A DNA stretch of 64,000 nt from Cylicocyclus nassatus (GCA_958299035.1 CATQJL010000316.1:7720347-7784346); one strand, 5' to 3'. Counted from the stretch's first letter, positions 13,801 to 25,520 are shown. The notes: generated from the sequence alone by a model not told the origin. Numbers and translations: made by a program.

Positions 13801-14346
13801 TTTTTATATGCATTTTCTTTTGACAAAACGTGATCCTAATAGGCAAAATGAGTAGATTTTTGAGCCAGTGATTAAGACCCTCTAACAAGAAATGTAAAGC
13901 AAATACGAAAAGGTGGAACGTGTAATGGTAGCAAAGCACAAAAAAAGAGATTCTCCTGATAAAAAAGGGAATAATTACCAGTAGAAAGTTGCTATAGTTG
14001 TTATTGACTTTCAAGAACAATGAGTATTAAGGCACTGAGTTGTAAGAGTTTTTAAAAAGCTTTTATGCCAACTAGCCGCGCACAATTCAAGGTCGTAGAC
14101 TCGGCTATATTTGCAAAAAAAAGAAATTGTTTTAATCCTATACATTATCCTGGTGATTCCATGAAAAGCTCCTCTGTTCAGATTTTGGTGCCAGAAAGCT
14201 TAAAAGGATTCAACAGATTTGCTCAGTGGCTAGTAACTATCGTCGGATTTGGGATAATCGCAGGAATGACCACATTTGGACATGGCCATAGCCATGAACA
14301 TCACCATCACGACCACGATCACGGTTATTTGAATGTTTCTCATTGA
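10850..14346 (+). CDS. ZIP family (SLC39A1-3-like) zinc transporter, 7 exons
   Basis: Predicted 350-aa ZIP metal transporter, which would carry Zn2+ or related divalent metals into the cytosol. Exons: 10,850-10,930; 10,986-11,116; 12,283-12,550; 12,600-12,731; 13,067-13,249; 13,297-13,389; 14,182-14,346. Phases agree throughout and donors are GTAAG/GTTAG/GTATG/GTGAG. Eight membrane segments can be read: residues about 6-26, SFIISLLSCFAGGVFLGV (II), PFVPLFFMAGFFIVNILEE (III), SLTFVLALLFHASLEGFAFG (IV, metal-site H193 and E197), LFCGIIIHKAVVAFSVG (V, H220 plus K), VI, VII, and FAQWLVTIVGFGIIAGMTTFG (VIII). The loop between III and IV is long and acidic, ending EEIDDEDTARK. The C-terminus is unusual: HGHSHEHHHHDHDHG. 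Start chosen because ATG opens segment I and the first exon matches the paralogue's 81 nt. An alternative acceptor for exon 3 is 12,256. A candidate AATAAA lies at 14,495. The specific orthologue is not assigned. Confidence 0.93.
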
Positions 14347-15741
14347 CATTGTTAAGTGAAACAAACTAAAAAATTAGAGAAGCGAAGTCACTTATGTCAA
14401 AGTGACTAGGCAGTGTTTTGAGATCTCGGCAACTACCGGTAATTTGAGTGATTTTTGATAGAAAATTTGTGCAAATATAGTACTGTATTATGGGAATAAA
14501 AATTTCTTATATCTGCAGTGCGACACTTATTAGCGGAGATAAAACCTCGGAGTTCAACATAAAAGACTTTTCTAAGAGGAAGTAATAGGTTGACAAAAAT
14601 AACGTCCGCTTTTCTAGGCCTAATCTCCGAACAACATTATTTTTTTCAAAATTTTTTCAATGTAGATTCTGCACATTGAAAAGCATTCTTCATGCTCTTT
14701 ATAACAATGGTGAAATAAAGCTTCTATCGTAAAAAATTCACCAGCATCTCGCACAGCTACACTCAAAATTGTGATTTCGTTGCTTTAACTTCCTTAGCCA
14801 CAATTCTTCAGGCGCAAATAAACGAATTCTTTTGAAAATATAGCCACTTTATGGGATGAATATTGTTTACCCACTGAAAAATCGACTCTCAAAATTACTC
14901 GCTGCATGGCACTCTATGGATCAAAATTTTTCCTGTTTAGGGCAATCGCCAAAGGTTCGCTTTCTGTATGCTTGAGGTGAGGACATCTTGCCTACAATTT
15001 TTGCAGAAAAACTTAACTATTCCGTGCACGAAGAATTCCTAATTTTCATATTTTGGGGCCTTCTGGCCTACTACAAAAGGCTCAATAAGTGAGCAATTTT
15101 GGTTTTCTATCTTTTCTTTTCGCAAGTCCTTGGAGGTTTTTCTATACAAGGGTATACTACCGGCTTGCGTCTACAAAAATAAGCGGACTAGCAGCCATAG
15201 GAACAAAACTTGGAGGGAATTGTAATCTCTCAGAGTTGAGGCTTCTAAAAGAAAAACTTTCGGTTTTTTGACGGATGGTTTTTTTCCCGTTGGCGATATC
15301 AGTATATGTAGGTGCGCGTTAGATTAAAAAGCGGCTTCTAAGGTCTTGATTGCATTCAAAATGAAGACTGGACAAAGTTATGGTCTTTCGTAAAATTTTT
15401 CAAACGAATGTTATTTTTGCAACAACCAATAACATCGAGACACTGCTTACAAGGGCAGAATGCAAACACTTCTTGCGTTACCAATGCAAGTTTTTCTTTC
15501 TAACTGGAAGGCATGCTTTCAAGGATTTGTCCTATGCTTATTAAACGCGAAGAGGAGGGCAATTCTGTGCGCACGCATTTAGGTTTACTAGCATTTCTGC
15601 CCCTTTGTACATTGATGGAGTCGATATTCTGAGCCGTAAATGGAAGGGACCATTTTCAAGGAAACGATCCCAACTCTGATCTTATTATATCACAAAAGAG
15701 AAGATGGCGAGGACTGTTTCTTTTCCCTTTTTTCCGAATCG
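14347..15741. other. Intergenic, downstream of ZIP gene
   Basis: Contains the candidate polyadenylation signal AATAAA at 14,495-14,500 for the upstream gene. Otherwise AT-rich DNA with no supported gene or clear repeat. Confidence 0.5.
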
Positions 15742-15888
15742 TTGGCCTCTTATCTTAAGCTCCCTTCAGACTTGGCCATTGAGAACTCAATGCATTCTTC
15801 TGCCAGACAACGCCCTGAATTTGTTCCAGCGTCAAAAGAAGAGAAGGTTTTTGGCCAAGTCTGAAGGGAGCTTAAGATAAGAGGCCAA
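15742..15888. repeat. Perfect 36-bp inverted repeat (foldback)
   Basis: The left arm, starting TTGGCCTCTTATCTTAAGCT at 15,742-15,777, is matched base for base in reverse complement at 15,853-15,888, with a 75-nt spacer. The exact identity suggests a recent foldback element or a recent inverted duplication. It has no coding content that I can defend. Confidence 0.8.
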
Positions 15889-16191
15889 GTCTGCTTTCAG
15901 GTAACCTTGATTTTCGCCCCCAAAAAGAATGGGGTTCGTACTCCACAAGGATACACGGTCTGTTGAGCATCAGGCAGAAATTCAAAAGAGCTCTTTCAAG
16001 TGATTTTTGAGAGATTAAATGCATGATAATTCCTGCGAGAAAAAGTGAAGACTCATCAGCTATCAGAGTCAGTGTTGTGTGCTAAGATTGAAACCAAAAA
16101 TTATGTGATCATGGAAATCGGCTAATTATGTGCTTATGCACCGTTAAATTGTCCTGAAGTATTCGAGTAGATTGAGTAACGGATGTCTCCA
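15889..16191. other. Intergenic spacer
   Basis: I see no gene, repeat or structural signal in this spacer between two foldback elements. Confidence 0.4.
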
Positions 16192-16576
16192 TTAGGCACC
16201 GCGTTTACGGACTGCTGGTCCTACAAGTGCGCGTTAGCTGTGCGAAAGACCAGCTCAGACAGTCGAAGGAATACCTCCGGAGCGAAAATGGGAGGGTCCT
16301 GGGATCTGCCCAGCGGGGGTTTGCCACCACTCGTACTTCGGAGCCCTCCCATTTCACCCATTCACCCTTCACCGTGACGTCACCAGAAGGCGAATGGGAC
16401 CCTACCCCGGGGCTCGCAATTCTCTGCTCTGGAGGTGCGCCAGATTTGGGGAGCCCCGGAGCACCAAAATGGGTGAAAGGGAGGGCTTCGGAGCACGAAA
16501 TGGCAAACCCTTGCCATTTGCCCTCCGGAGGTATCCCTTTGACTGTCTGAGAGTGGTCCGCGGAGGCGACGCCTAA
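16192..16576. mobile_element. GC-rich MITE with TTAGGC ends
   Basis: The termini are TTAGGCACCGCGTTTACGGAC-like on the left and the complement of TTAGGCGTCGCCTCCGCGGAC on the right. The inner arms also pair: CAGACAGTCGAAGGAATACC against GGTATCCCTTTGACTGTCTG, then GGAGCCCTCCCATTTCACCC against GGGTGAAAGGGAGGGCTTC. The overlapping open frames here (up to 107 codons on both strands) come from this GC-rich palindrome and are not genes. Confidence 0.75.
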
Positions 16577-17019
16577 ACAAGGTGATCGTTTCTCTTCCCG
16601 ACTTATCTACACGAGTTTGACGTATTCACTTCTATTCCAACATGACTATGTGGCGATCACAGGTATGTCGGTCGGCTTTAACTCTCAGGTCGTGCGATAA
16701 GTTTTGTAGCATTTTTTCAAATTTCCTTCTCAATATTTTGCGTGGTGTCTTGCAAGTAAATACGCATCAGAAAGTTTCAAGTTTGCTTTACGGAATTTTC
16801 CGCTTCAGTTCTCCACATGGGAACATTTGAAGTAGTTCCCCAGCATTAAATATGAAAAAGAGGAAGGAATCCATTTTCAACCGCTATATTACGTCGCCTT
16901 CCAGAAATGCGTACAAAGAAGCTCAAAATTTCTAAGACGCCTAAGAAAGGAATGCTATAGCTTTCAAAGCTTCAGAAGTGCTGAGTTGTTTTGAACATTA
17001 CTTCTCTAAACTTTACAAA
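16577..17019. other. Intergenic spacer
   Basis: Nothing recognisable between the GC-rich MITE and the LINE fragment. Confidence 0.4.
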
Positions 17020-18410
17020 AGTCTCGTTCTTAACGTCTTTCAAACGTTGATGTTGGGCGTCTGAAGGCAGCCGTCAAAGAATTAAAAAGAAGATTAAGCG
17101 ATAATTCAGATGAAGCTGAACAAATGGTCTATGTCTATAAAATCATCGACTTCATAGTTAAGTATCAAAAATTCTAAATTTGAGGGTCACACGCTTGGAT
17201 ACTCTCGGGTACCTTTTTGCTGACCTTCATACAAGAAGAGGAGCTTTTGAGTTCCAAATTATCGGCCTATGTCCAATCTAATCACCGCTGATGAACTGAG
17301 GAAAGCAGCTTCAAAGATCCTTGGTAACACAGCCTCTGGTATTGAACCTCTGGAATTCGGCCTAAAGCTGCTAAGTATGGCGTAGAAGTCGTGCGTAGGA
17401 GAAACCTCAGCTCGCGAATATCATAAACCGGCTGTTTGAAAATGATAGCATCCCTACCGACTTTGTACACGCTACAATGATACTCTCTACAAAAAAGGCG
17501 AACGACATCAAGAACTATCGCCCAATCTCGCTTTTGCCGACAATCTCCAAAGTTTTAACAAGAGCCCTGGAGTATCGAGTAGAATGGAAAGTACGCAACC
17601 GTTTGCCAGTTGAACAAGCTGGATTTCGACGGAATTTCTCAACTGTTGACAATTTACAAGTTATAATTGAATCGATTGAGAAGACACACGAGTACCATTT
17701 ACCACTTGCCCTTCTCTTCCTCGACTTTCAAAAAGCGTTTAATACGATCGAGTTTAGTGCAATCTGGGATGCTCTTCGTTACTTTGACGTTGACAACGAT
17801 TTCGATGATACAGCTAATACCAAGCAGCAACAGCGTCAATCTAACTTGGTCACATCAGTGCTTTATTTAAGATTCAGAGAGGAGTCCGTCGAGGAGACGC
17901 TCTGTCACCAATCATTTTCATTGCCTGTCTTCAATTAGCACTTGAATCGATCTGATGGGATGAAGATGGGTATGATATTGGCGGAAGACAACTTCGCTAC
18001 CTGGCCTTTGCTGATGACGTTGTGCTTAAGCTGTCCAGCACGACTACAGGCAATAGCAGTGAAGCTCCTTGATGCGCGCGAGCAATTTGGACTTCAAATC
18101 AGTGGAAGTAAAACAAAATGGATGGGTGAAGATAGAGACAACGTTTGGACAAATAGTAACATCAAACTGATTGACACTTTATCGATCGTGTATATTCCTA
18201 TGTTTATCTTGGCCATTCAGTGCAATGTCCGCATAATCACGATGAAGAGATAACCAGACGCATTGAATGGCATGGAATGTTTTCATCAAAATTCGAAAGT
18301 TTCTCACCAACGAGAATGTGGCATATCTGAAGGTCGTTATTTTAACACCGTAATTCTTCCGACACTCACATATGGCTGTGAAACGTGAGCGTTAACAAGA
18401 ATTCTCTAAC
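17020..18410 (+). pseudogene. Decayed RTE-type LINE reverse transcriptase
   Basis: A broken non-LTR retrotransposon. The best frame (17,477-17,938) carries the fingers and palm of a reverse transcriptase: DIKNYRPISLLPTISKVLTR, then PVEQAGFRRNFSTVDNL, then LPLALLFLDFQKAFNTIE, where the first catalytic Asp lies in FLDFQKAF. After a frame change, LRYLAFADDVVLKLSS (about 17,990) supplies the catalytic AFADD motif and QISGSKTKWM follows. Near 18,330-18,390 VILPTLTYGCETWAL is the thumb/connection motif typical of RTE elements. Upstream, 17,060-17,170 reads as a degenerate N-terminal RT part with stops. Frameshifts and stops make it inactive. The endonuclease domain and 3' tail are not visible. Confidence 0.88.
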
Positions 18411-19676
18411 GAAACTCCTCAGAGGTGAGAGAACGATGGAGAGATTTTCTGCTTTCCATAGCTTGTCATACATTTTCGACAGAATTTTAACTGATGCTAC
18501 CGATTTTTATACTTGGGCAGCTAAATCCTCGTAGAACATCAAAAAAAGAGCAGCTCGCGCGCTATTCAATTCAGCATTTACTCCTCTTTCTAACAGATGT
18601 TTTTTGTTTCCGATTCGTTTATTTTCCGGGGAGAAATCATCATAACTTTTTTTTATAGCGAGCCCCAGGCTGTACCCGAAAAACTCGAAATTTGATATTT
18701 CGAACCCGTAAACCCTCACTTGCTTTGTGAAATTAATGCTGGCTCATAATACCATCTTGGTAGTCTCAAATTACGAAAAATTTGATGTTTGATGCGATAG
18801 TGGCTGAGGTGGGCCTGCCAAAATCCGATGGTTCTGTTAAAAAATCTTTTAAAAAATTACGGCGAGCTGCGAGAAAGAGAAAAAGCAGTACTGTATTCTG
18901 TAAGGTTTACTCTATCGAACCGTTACTTGAACTCCTTCTGAGGACTGATATGAAAGCTTTAAAAATCGCGAAACTTGACCATCTCAAAAAGCATGAGTCG
19001 CAGATTTTGGTTATTTTCTGAAAGCTTGTTGACTGTTTTGCAACAGTTTTACAACCATTAGAAAGAAAATGAAATTCTGCATCGGACGCTACCAAGACCT
19101 CTTAGAAACCTTTCTTCCATCAAATGTGGCGCCCGTTTGAAAAAAGCGAAATTACTTTCGGAATGACCTAATATAAAGTATGAACAATATGGCTTATTGC
19201 GGTTAACAATCGATAAAGAAGATTATGATGCAACTTAATATTGGCGGAAGTACCGAGTTTATTGTTGTCCAACTTCATAAGAATATACTTTTTCTACGTA
19301 TTTCATAATGTTCATTGGTTGCGTAGCAAACTTCTTCAACACTGCAAAATCCCTTGCTTCAGCTTATAGGTTTTGAAGTCAGCTACTATTAAACAAGAAA
19401 GAGCAGCAAAAAATTTCAACATCCTTAATTGTTTGTTAATATTAAAAGACTGCAGCAGTAAAAAGCGATGATGACGTCTTCATCCGAACAAAATTTTTCA
19501 TTTTACACATTTTTCAATCACATTTTCCGTTTCTTACCACCCGACTGAGAGGCGTAACCTTCACCGAGACAAAATAATGAAAAACTGATCCATCGTTCTC
19601 GTGGCGAATTTCAAATAAATGGCATCAATCATTGGCCAAGCACAGCAACAATAGTAAAGAACTGACATGGCCTTAA
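18411..19676. other. Intergenic, no gene supported
   Basis: A lysine-rich 79-codon frame at 18,782-19,021 has no flanking splice signals or family motif. No other structure is seen. Confidence 0.4.
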
Positions 19677-20114
19677 AGGCAGTGTCCCGGCAGATTTTGC
19701 ACCTCCATCTTTTTGCATGTTTTAGGCCTTTTCGCCACGTAGAATCCGATTTTGGGCTTTGAACGGGCTGAAAAGGCCGATTTTGGGGCGTTTTCCTAAT
19801 TCCAAAAAAGCAGCTTGGACGAGATTTTTAATGGAAAGTTGGGAGGGGTCCTAAGACGAAGGCCCTGCCGCCTGTAATTCTTGCTTTGGATAGCATGCAT
19901 CATGGGGGAGAGCACTCGTGAGGTCCCGCGCCGAACAGAAAAGGAAGGCCGTCCAAGCGCGCGCCAGTTGGGGTTGCGCGCGCCGGTTCAAGGGCCATTT
20001 TCTCGGCCCAGGGGGAACATCAAACAGCCGGACTGCGCCTGGAGGTCGGTGGGGTGACCAGGAACCCCACCACATGTATATCCCCCAGGACCCGAATTTG
20101 CCGGGACACTGCCT
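19677..20114. mobile_element. piggyBac-like MITE, copy C (TTAA type)
   Basis: Perfect terminal inverted repeats AGGCAGTGTCCCGGCA and TGCCGGGACACTGCCT, flanked by intact TTAA on both sides (19,673-19,676 and 20,115-20,118). It is 438 bp with a GC-rich interior and no coding function. It is the best-preserved member of the family that also includes the pair at 6,700-7,498. Confidence 0.8.
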
Positions 20115-20118
20115 TTAA

Positions 20119-20327
20119 CTTTGATAACTCAAAACAAATCGAAATCGATAAAGTTTGAAAGAGTCCTCGTTAAACCAAGTGCATGTTTGAGGGATACGCG
20201 AATATGTGTCGCCGATAAGCTAAACCATGTACGGACAGCTGGCATAAATCTGCAGTATGTTATGCGCTGAACTACATGATGTGTCGCAGATGTCCGCATG
20301 TCTCTCTCCCTAAGCCCGAGTTATTGG
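20119..20327. other. Short intergenic spacer
   Basis: Unremarkable sequence between two MITEs, ending in TTGG, which stands where TTAA is expected for the next element. Confidence 0.4.
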
Positions 20328-20560
20328 AACATTGACGATAGCTTGACACGCATGGCGCGTCAAGGCTTGATTTTCATTGAAATGCCTACTACCTTGGTCA
20401 AGTTCAAAAGCTGTAAGAGTTTTTTTGTGCTGAGTCTAGATATAACCTCCACAGTTTTTGTCAGCCTCTCAGAGCTACTGTAGGTATACCATAGATGAAA
20501 GTATGCGTGCTCTTACTAAGAATGTTTATTAATCCCCGAAAGGCCTTGATCGTCAGCGTG
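20328..20560. mobile_element. TTAA-type MITE, second family, degraded copy
   Basis: Ends AACATTGACGATAGC and GATCGTCAGCGTGTT correspond to those of the better copy at 50,608-50,850. Internal blocks also match between the two copies: GCTTGACA, TTCATTGAAATG, GAT(A/T)..ACCTC, ACAGTTTTTGTCAGC and CTACTGTAGGT. The flanks TTGG and TTGA would be decayed TTAA sites. Confidence 0.65.
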
Positions 20561-21860
20561 TTGAATTCCTCCTTCTTTGCATGTCCAGCATTAATGAGCA
20601 TCAAGGCTCATGTATAGTCACGAAGGTAAAGATTCCAAGAGTAGAAGATTGTGGAAAGAAGCGACTTCTCTTGTAGAGGCTGGAAGTTCTTGATGAGATG
20701 TATTCCACTAACGAGCAAGGACTACTGTAAAATTTGAAGTCAGAAGAAGAGTTGTTCTTACAGAGATTGCTTTGGGAAAAACAGGAATTTTCGAGTTTGA
20801 GAAAGGCTTATAAGCATAATAAAAACACATTCTAGTTTCTACATCGAACCCTTTCGTCACACCGAAAACAGAAGCACAGATCGAGTGATGAAACAACCGT
20901 GAAAAAATATTTTGAAAAAATTTGAAATGGATTTCAACATTTTCAAATTGCACTAACACTAGTAGTGTCCCTGAATTTTTGTCCGTTTGGGCGACTATAT
21001 TGCATAATAAAAATCTAGCGTTCAAACACGCATTCGAAGCAACTTTTCCTTCTCTTTCTATAGTTTCCATTTTCAAGATCTAGACTTTTTCAAAGCTTTT
21101 TTAAATTCTTGACAGCTGAGTTCCAAAATTTCATATCAAATTTTTGGTAAAGGATAGGCATGATACAAGCAAAGCAAAAATGATGAATTGAATCAAAATC
21201 GGCGTACGCTGCTATTTTTCATCGCAATCCATTTCTTCTCCCTAGAACTCTTTGCGAAGAATTTTTGCGAATTGTAAAGAATGATTTTCAAGTGAGCAGT
21301 GCAGAGTACTGTATCGAATATTATTACATTTGGCAAGCTTGCCCAAAATCTCGTAATTGGTTTTTTTCTTCTCTCACTCAAAATCAGCGCACAAGCTGTA
21401 TCGTTTAGGTTAGCTTCACCACTACTTTGAAAAGCGCATTTAATATAATTCTTTTTCCTAATTATTTCTGTTTTCGTCAATTCAATGTAAGACCTCCGTA
21501 ATAAAATGATTTTTTTGCTTTAGTTTGTATCATCGGCGCTGTCGCAGGTCTACTTCATCTTTGGGTAGGCATCTAACATATTCTGGCCTTTTGAAAAACT
21601 ACATTTTTTCGAAATAAGCTCGAAACGTTGAATCTAAAATCGCTGTCCCCAGCTGCCAAGCATTATCCCACAGAGAATCATGTGCTCATTTGTGCAATGT
21701 GCATGCTTTCTGACTTACTGATTAGGATATCAAGGTCTAGGTGATTATGCGATAGCATAATGCTCTTTATATATCGACACTCAAAGACTTCCGAAGATGA
21801 AGATGTTATTTTGATATTCCACACTTTTGAGCGGATTACCTACAGCCATCTTACCATAAG
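20561..21860. other. Intergenic, no gene supported
   Basis: Contains a 122-codon ATG-initiated open frame on the minus strand (21,076-20,708). It has no domain I recognise and no visible splice context, so I do not call it. Otherwise plain AT-rich DNA. Confidence 0.4.
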
Positions 21861-23115
21861 CAGTAGTACACGGGTGCGGGAACTTACCTACCCGAAAGAC
21901 TTGCCGCAGCGTACCTTAGGTATCATGAGCAGTCCGATACGCAATTAGCATAGTGTACAGAGCCTAGTCCGTGTGTATTGTAAGCCCCGCCCCATCCATC
22001 GACTCTTTCGCGATGCATCCATCAATCTTGAAACCGGGAATTCAACAGATTCACAAAATTGATGTTCAGCAACAATATCTGCTCAAACTCGACGAAAATA
22101 TAGATTTAGGGGTTTTTTGAAGCGCTCTCTTCAAATATGCTATTGGTTTTCCGCTGCCTTTTCTTATAGGAGCCGAAATTTTGCTTTGGTGAAAGGACTT
22201 TTAGCTTAAGAAATCTCGACAAAAAAAAATAAAGCAATAGCCTTAGGATGCATGTAAAACTGCTTTTTCACTTTTTCTCTCGGAACATTGTTCTGACAAG
22301 GGAAGGATACATGGTCGAAGTGGCATTTCATCTTGAAATGTATACTGTCTTATAGAGCTTAGGACGCTGATTCCGAATCTGTCTTCGCTATCTGCCGAGC
22401 GCCTCTGGACGCCGAGTTATGAGAGTTCTTTGGGTTAAAAAATTGAATGCGTAATTAGGGCAAAATTCGTCAGAATTGCTCAAATGGTCCAATGTTGGTT
22501 ACCAGAGCACCCCATTTCAAAGGATACCTTTTGCCCAAAACACTCATACAACATGCTCCTCTATTTAGGCGCTGAAAAGTCCGTAATAGTCAATTTTACT
22601 TGAATTCTGCGTTCATTTTTCGCTCCAAAAAACATTTATAACTCGGCGTCCAGAGGCGCTCGGCAGATAACGAAGAAAGATTCGGAATCAGCGTTTAACG
22701 CTCTTCAAAATAGTATATGACCCATTTGAAAAGGCCACTTCGACTGATCCGACCTCCCTTGTGAGAGAAAAAGTGAAAAAGCAGTTTTTTAGTGAGAACA
22801 GCATGCCATGAGGAGTGACCTTAATGATAAAAGACTATGAAGGTGAGCTAGTCTATCAAACGATCAATGTGTACAGGACGCTGCTTTGAATGTTTTTGTG
22901 ATTTAATTATTTTATCTATATAATTGATATATCTTTATAAATGTCTTGGCTCCATGCCAAAAAGGTGCTATGTGTGGGCGGGGCTTAGCTTAGCGCTGTA
23001 TCCTAAGGAGTATCTGGAATCAGCGAGCTCGCTATGCCTAATTGTACCCCGCAGATAGACACCCATGAGGTGCGAGAATATCTCGGGTAGGTAAGTTCCG
23101 TTCCCCGTAGTACAC
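21861..23115. repeat. Large foldback element with a MITE in its apex
   Basis: The outer arms pair GTAGTACACGGG..GGAACTTACCTACCCGA on the left with TCGGGTAGGTAAGTTCC..GTAGTACAC on the right. They continue inward through CTTACAATA..GCCCCGCCC against GGGCGGGGCTTAG. Near the middle, CTTTTTCACTTTTTCTCTC (about 22,264) pairs with GAGAGAAAAAGTGAAAAAG (about 22,763). Between those two sequences sits a second element (22,296-22,762). No coding potential. The class of the outer element is not determined. Confidence 0.7.
22296..22762. mobile_element. CAAGGG-family MITE, copy 1 (3-bp TSD)
   Basis: The terminal repeats are CAAGGGAAGGATAC and its near complement ending CCTCCCTTG, flanked by TGA on each side. 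Further in, the arms pair GACGCTGATTCCGAATC..CTGCCGAGCGCCTCTGGACG with CGTCCAGAGGCGCTCGGCAG..GATTCGGAATCAGCGT. Copies 2 and 3 lie at 41,421 and 53,775. A 3-bp TNA duplication fits PIF/Harbinger or CMC-type elements. The class is inferred, as no transposase is present. Confidence 0.75.
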
Positions 23116-23151
23116 ATATCACGCATAACAAACACCACAAATATATATATA

Positions 23152-23830
23152 CAGGGTGTCCCAAAAAAATGTTAACACTGTTTGATCGTTAATAACTCCC
23201 TTGCTTTCAAGTCTTTCGCCGAGCTTCAGGTACCATTTTGTAAAGCGAGGATAAACTTAGATCTAAAGTATCGAGCGAATCATCTAACCTTTCTCGTTAC
23301 TGTAGAATTACGGTAGGAAATTTGACAAAGATTTTAGACTATTGGAGCCCATTTTCTGCTTTGAAACAGAGCCAAACAAGCCAAAATCTCTTGTACTATG
23401 GTAATGAAAGCCGCTAATTTCGGATATGAAATTTTCATTTCATTATGATACTTCTTTTCAAAGTTATCCTAGGTAAAGCGTAATAACTGACTTCCCAGCA
23501 TGTGTCAAAAATGTGATTACACCGTCAAAAAAGCTGAAAACACTCGCAAAAAGTTGTGTAGTAAAATCAGCGTGCGCGAAAACCCTAGTACACGATTTTT
23601 CAGATTTTTTGAAAAAATTTTTGTCAGAGGGCATATTTCATGACGGTTCCACATGCTGGAATTTCGTACCGTAATTCTACAGTAACGAGGAGTATTAGAT
23701 GATTCGCTCGATACTGTAAATCTAAGTTTATCCTCGCTCTACAGATTGGTACCTAAAGCTCGGCGAAAGACTTGAAAGCAAGGGAGTTATTAACGATCAA
23801 ACAGTGTTAACATTTTTTTGGGACACCCTG
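23152..23830. mobile_element. Tc1/mariner-like MITE, copy 1
   Basis: A 679-bp element with nearly identical ends: CAGGGTGTCCCAAAAAAATG on the left and its complement on the right, continuing through AACACTGTTTGATCGTTAAT and TCAAGTCTTTCGCCGAGCTT. It is flanked by TA (23,150-23,151 and 23,831-23,832) inside a TA-repeat tract. There is no transposase frame. It is the uninterrupted reference copy for the elements at 25,608 and 41,315. Confidence 0.85.
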
Positions 23831-23832
23831 TA

Positions 23833-25058
23833 TATAGATATATATATATATCTTCTCACAAGGTCAGACCTAGGTGCCCACTCTTGTAAGACTTAATAAA
23901 GAAAAGTAACATTCACTTTTTAATTCTTTTATCTGTTAGTACGGTAAAAAAGCGGATTCAAGTCTTTGTAAGCCAACTTTTGTTTCAACGGCAATTCTCA
24001 AAACTGTCACTGAGTTATTCGGATTTTACGTGAACATTTTCCACTTTATCTCATTATTGAAAACAGGATCAAAAGCAACTGATATAACTTCTCTAAGTGT
24101 TTCGAAAACATTGTGAAATTGCAGATTACAAATCCGCTCCTGCGTAGAAATTTTACCGTAACAAAGGACAATCTGGGCCCGTAGTAATCTACCCTACCTG
24201 GTGGTCCTCCGCTTCCAGATATTTTACTGAAGGAGCAGTTCTGGAACCGCAGACTTCTATGGAGTTTTTTACAGAGTCGAGGCGGCATCTTTATCGAGAA
24301 AACTTTTTGGAATATGGCCTGGGACGGCCTAAATTTGGGGTCTCACTTTATGGCCACCTCACGGAAAAGGTGCCAGCGACATGCCGACGAGACCTGCCGC
24401 CAGGTCGGGGGATTACTACCGGCCCTGATGTTTGCTTCTTGATGTGCAGGTCATTTTTGCGCAGTTTCATCTTCCTGATAAGAGATGTCTTCTGGCACGG
24501 GCTTGGTGGTTCGTTGATTTTATGAGCACGTGCTTGAAGAATGGATTAAGGGAAGGTGGAGAGGGACACAACTAGCATAAAAACTGAATACAACTAGTGC
24601 GCACTGCTCAGCACTTCTTACTAATGTGCTTAATCTGTTGTAACATACTCAAATCGCTTTGTTGCCAATGATAATGAAAATCATCATGAACTTCCACGCT
24701 TTACGCCATAGCCTCGCTCAGTCTTACGTTTTACTCATTTCAACAGCATGAAGTAAGTGACTCAAGGAAATCAATAGGTAAATTATGTAACGGTATGTCT
24801 TAGCTGGGCATCTTTTGTATGCTATTCTCGAACTTTGTAGCGGAAAAAAAATAATGGAACCCAATGAATGCGCACAATTTCTCAGTTCTTGTCTTCTGAA
24901 ACTTTTTGAAGCTGAAGCAAGAGCTGTGTCCCAGAGGCGTGGACACGTTATAGAGACACAGTAGTGAAGCTGATGTAATTTTGCTTTATACTGCAAGCAT
25001 ACGTTGATCTAGCCGAATGGCTATGATAGAAATTTCAAAGGAGATGAAAGCGAAAATA
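23833..25058. other. Intergenic, no gene supported
   Basis: Two moderately GC-rich stretches (about 24,170-24,250 and 24,320-24,440) share CCGCTTCCAG/CCTGGTGG-like and CGCCAGGTCGGGGGATTACTAC motifs in opposite orientation. This is probably another eroded foldback of about 270 bp. No gene is supported. Confidence 0.35.
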
Positions 25059-25520
25059 TTAGGTTGTTTCATAAGTTCGTAGCGTTTTCGTTCCCGTTCT
25101 CATTTCTCTGGAGGGCGGTTGATTTGCGGCAAGAGGCGCCCATCGCTGAAAAGAGCTTGTTATGCCGTTTTATAATAAACCCGTTGAGTTCGATGGCAAG
25201 CTGACCCAATTCGATCCATCAACCTTCAGATGTGAAGTTTCAAAAGAGGAAAAGCATTTCCAGCAAATGCTCATATTTTTCATTTTCTCAAGTGCTTTTG
25301 CATAGATGTTCTTGCCGATGATGAAAAATGGCGCCTTTCCCTCTAAGATAAAAAATACTAGATTGCTTCAAAGAAATGAGAGTTTCCAGGATGTTTCCTG
25401 AACAAGGCTTTTTGCAAGGCGGGCAGGAGGCTCTGCACTGGATGTTAGACGCCGCCAGCCACCATCAATTGTGTCTTCAAGAACGGAAGCCAGCCGCCTC
25501 GGGGTAGTTCTCTGTTTAGA
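25059..25520 (+). mobile_element. One-ended mariner relic (approximate right limit)
   Basis: After a TA (25,057-25,058), TTAGGTTGTTTCATAAGTTC is the canonical start of a mariner terminal repeat. No complementary end is present downstream and no transposase motif can be read in the following 450 bp, so this is a truncated copy whose right limit is a guess. Confidence 0.6.

Noticed and set aside
16183..16580. Overlapping frames of 60-107 codons on both strands
   Set aside because: They fall entirely inside a GC-rich palindromic MITE.
17477..17938. Possible intact or domesticated reverse transcriptase
   Set aside because: The catalytic AFADD segment lies in a different frame and stops occur before and after, so it is a dead LINE fragment.
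20708..21076. 122-codon ATG-initiated minus frame
   Set aside because: Length is within chance for 64 kb of AT-rich DNA; no domain, no neighbouring exons.
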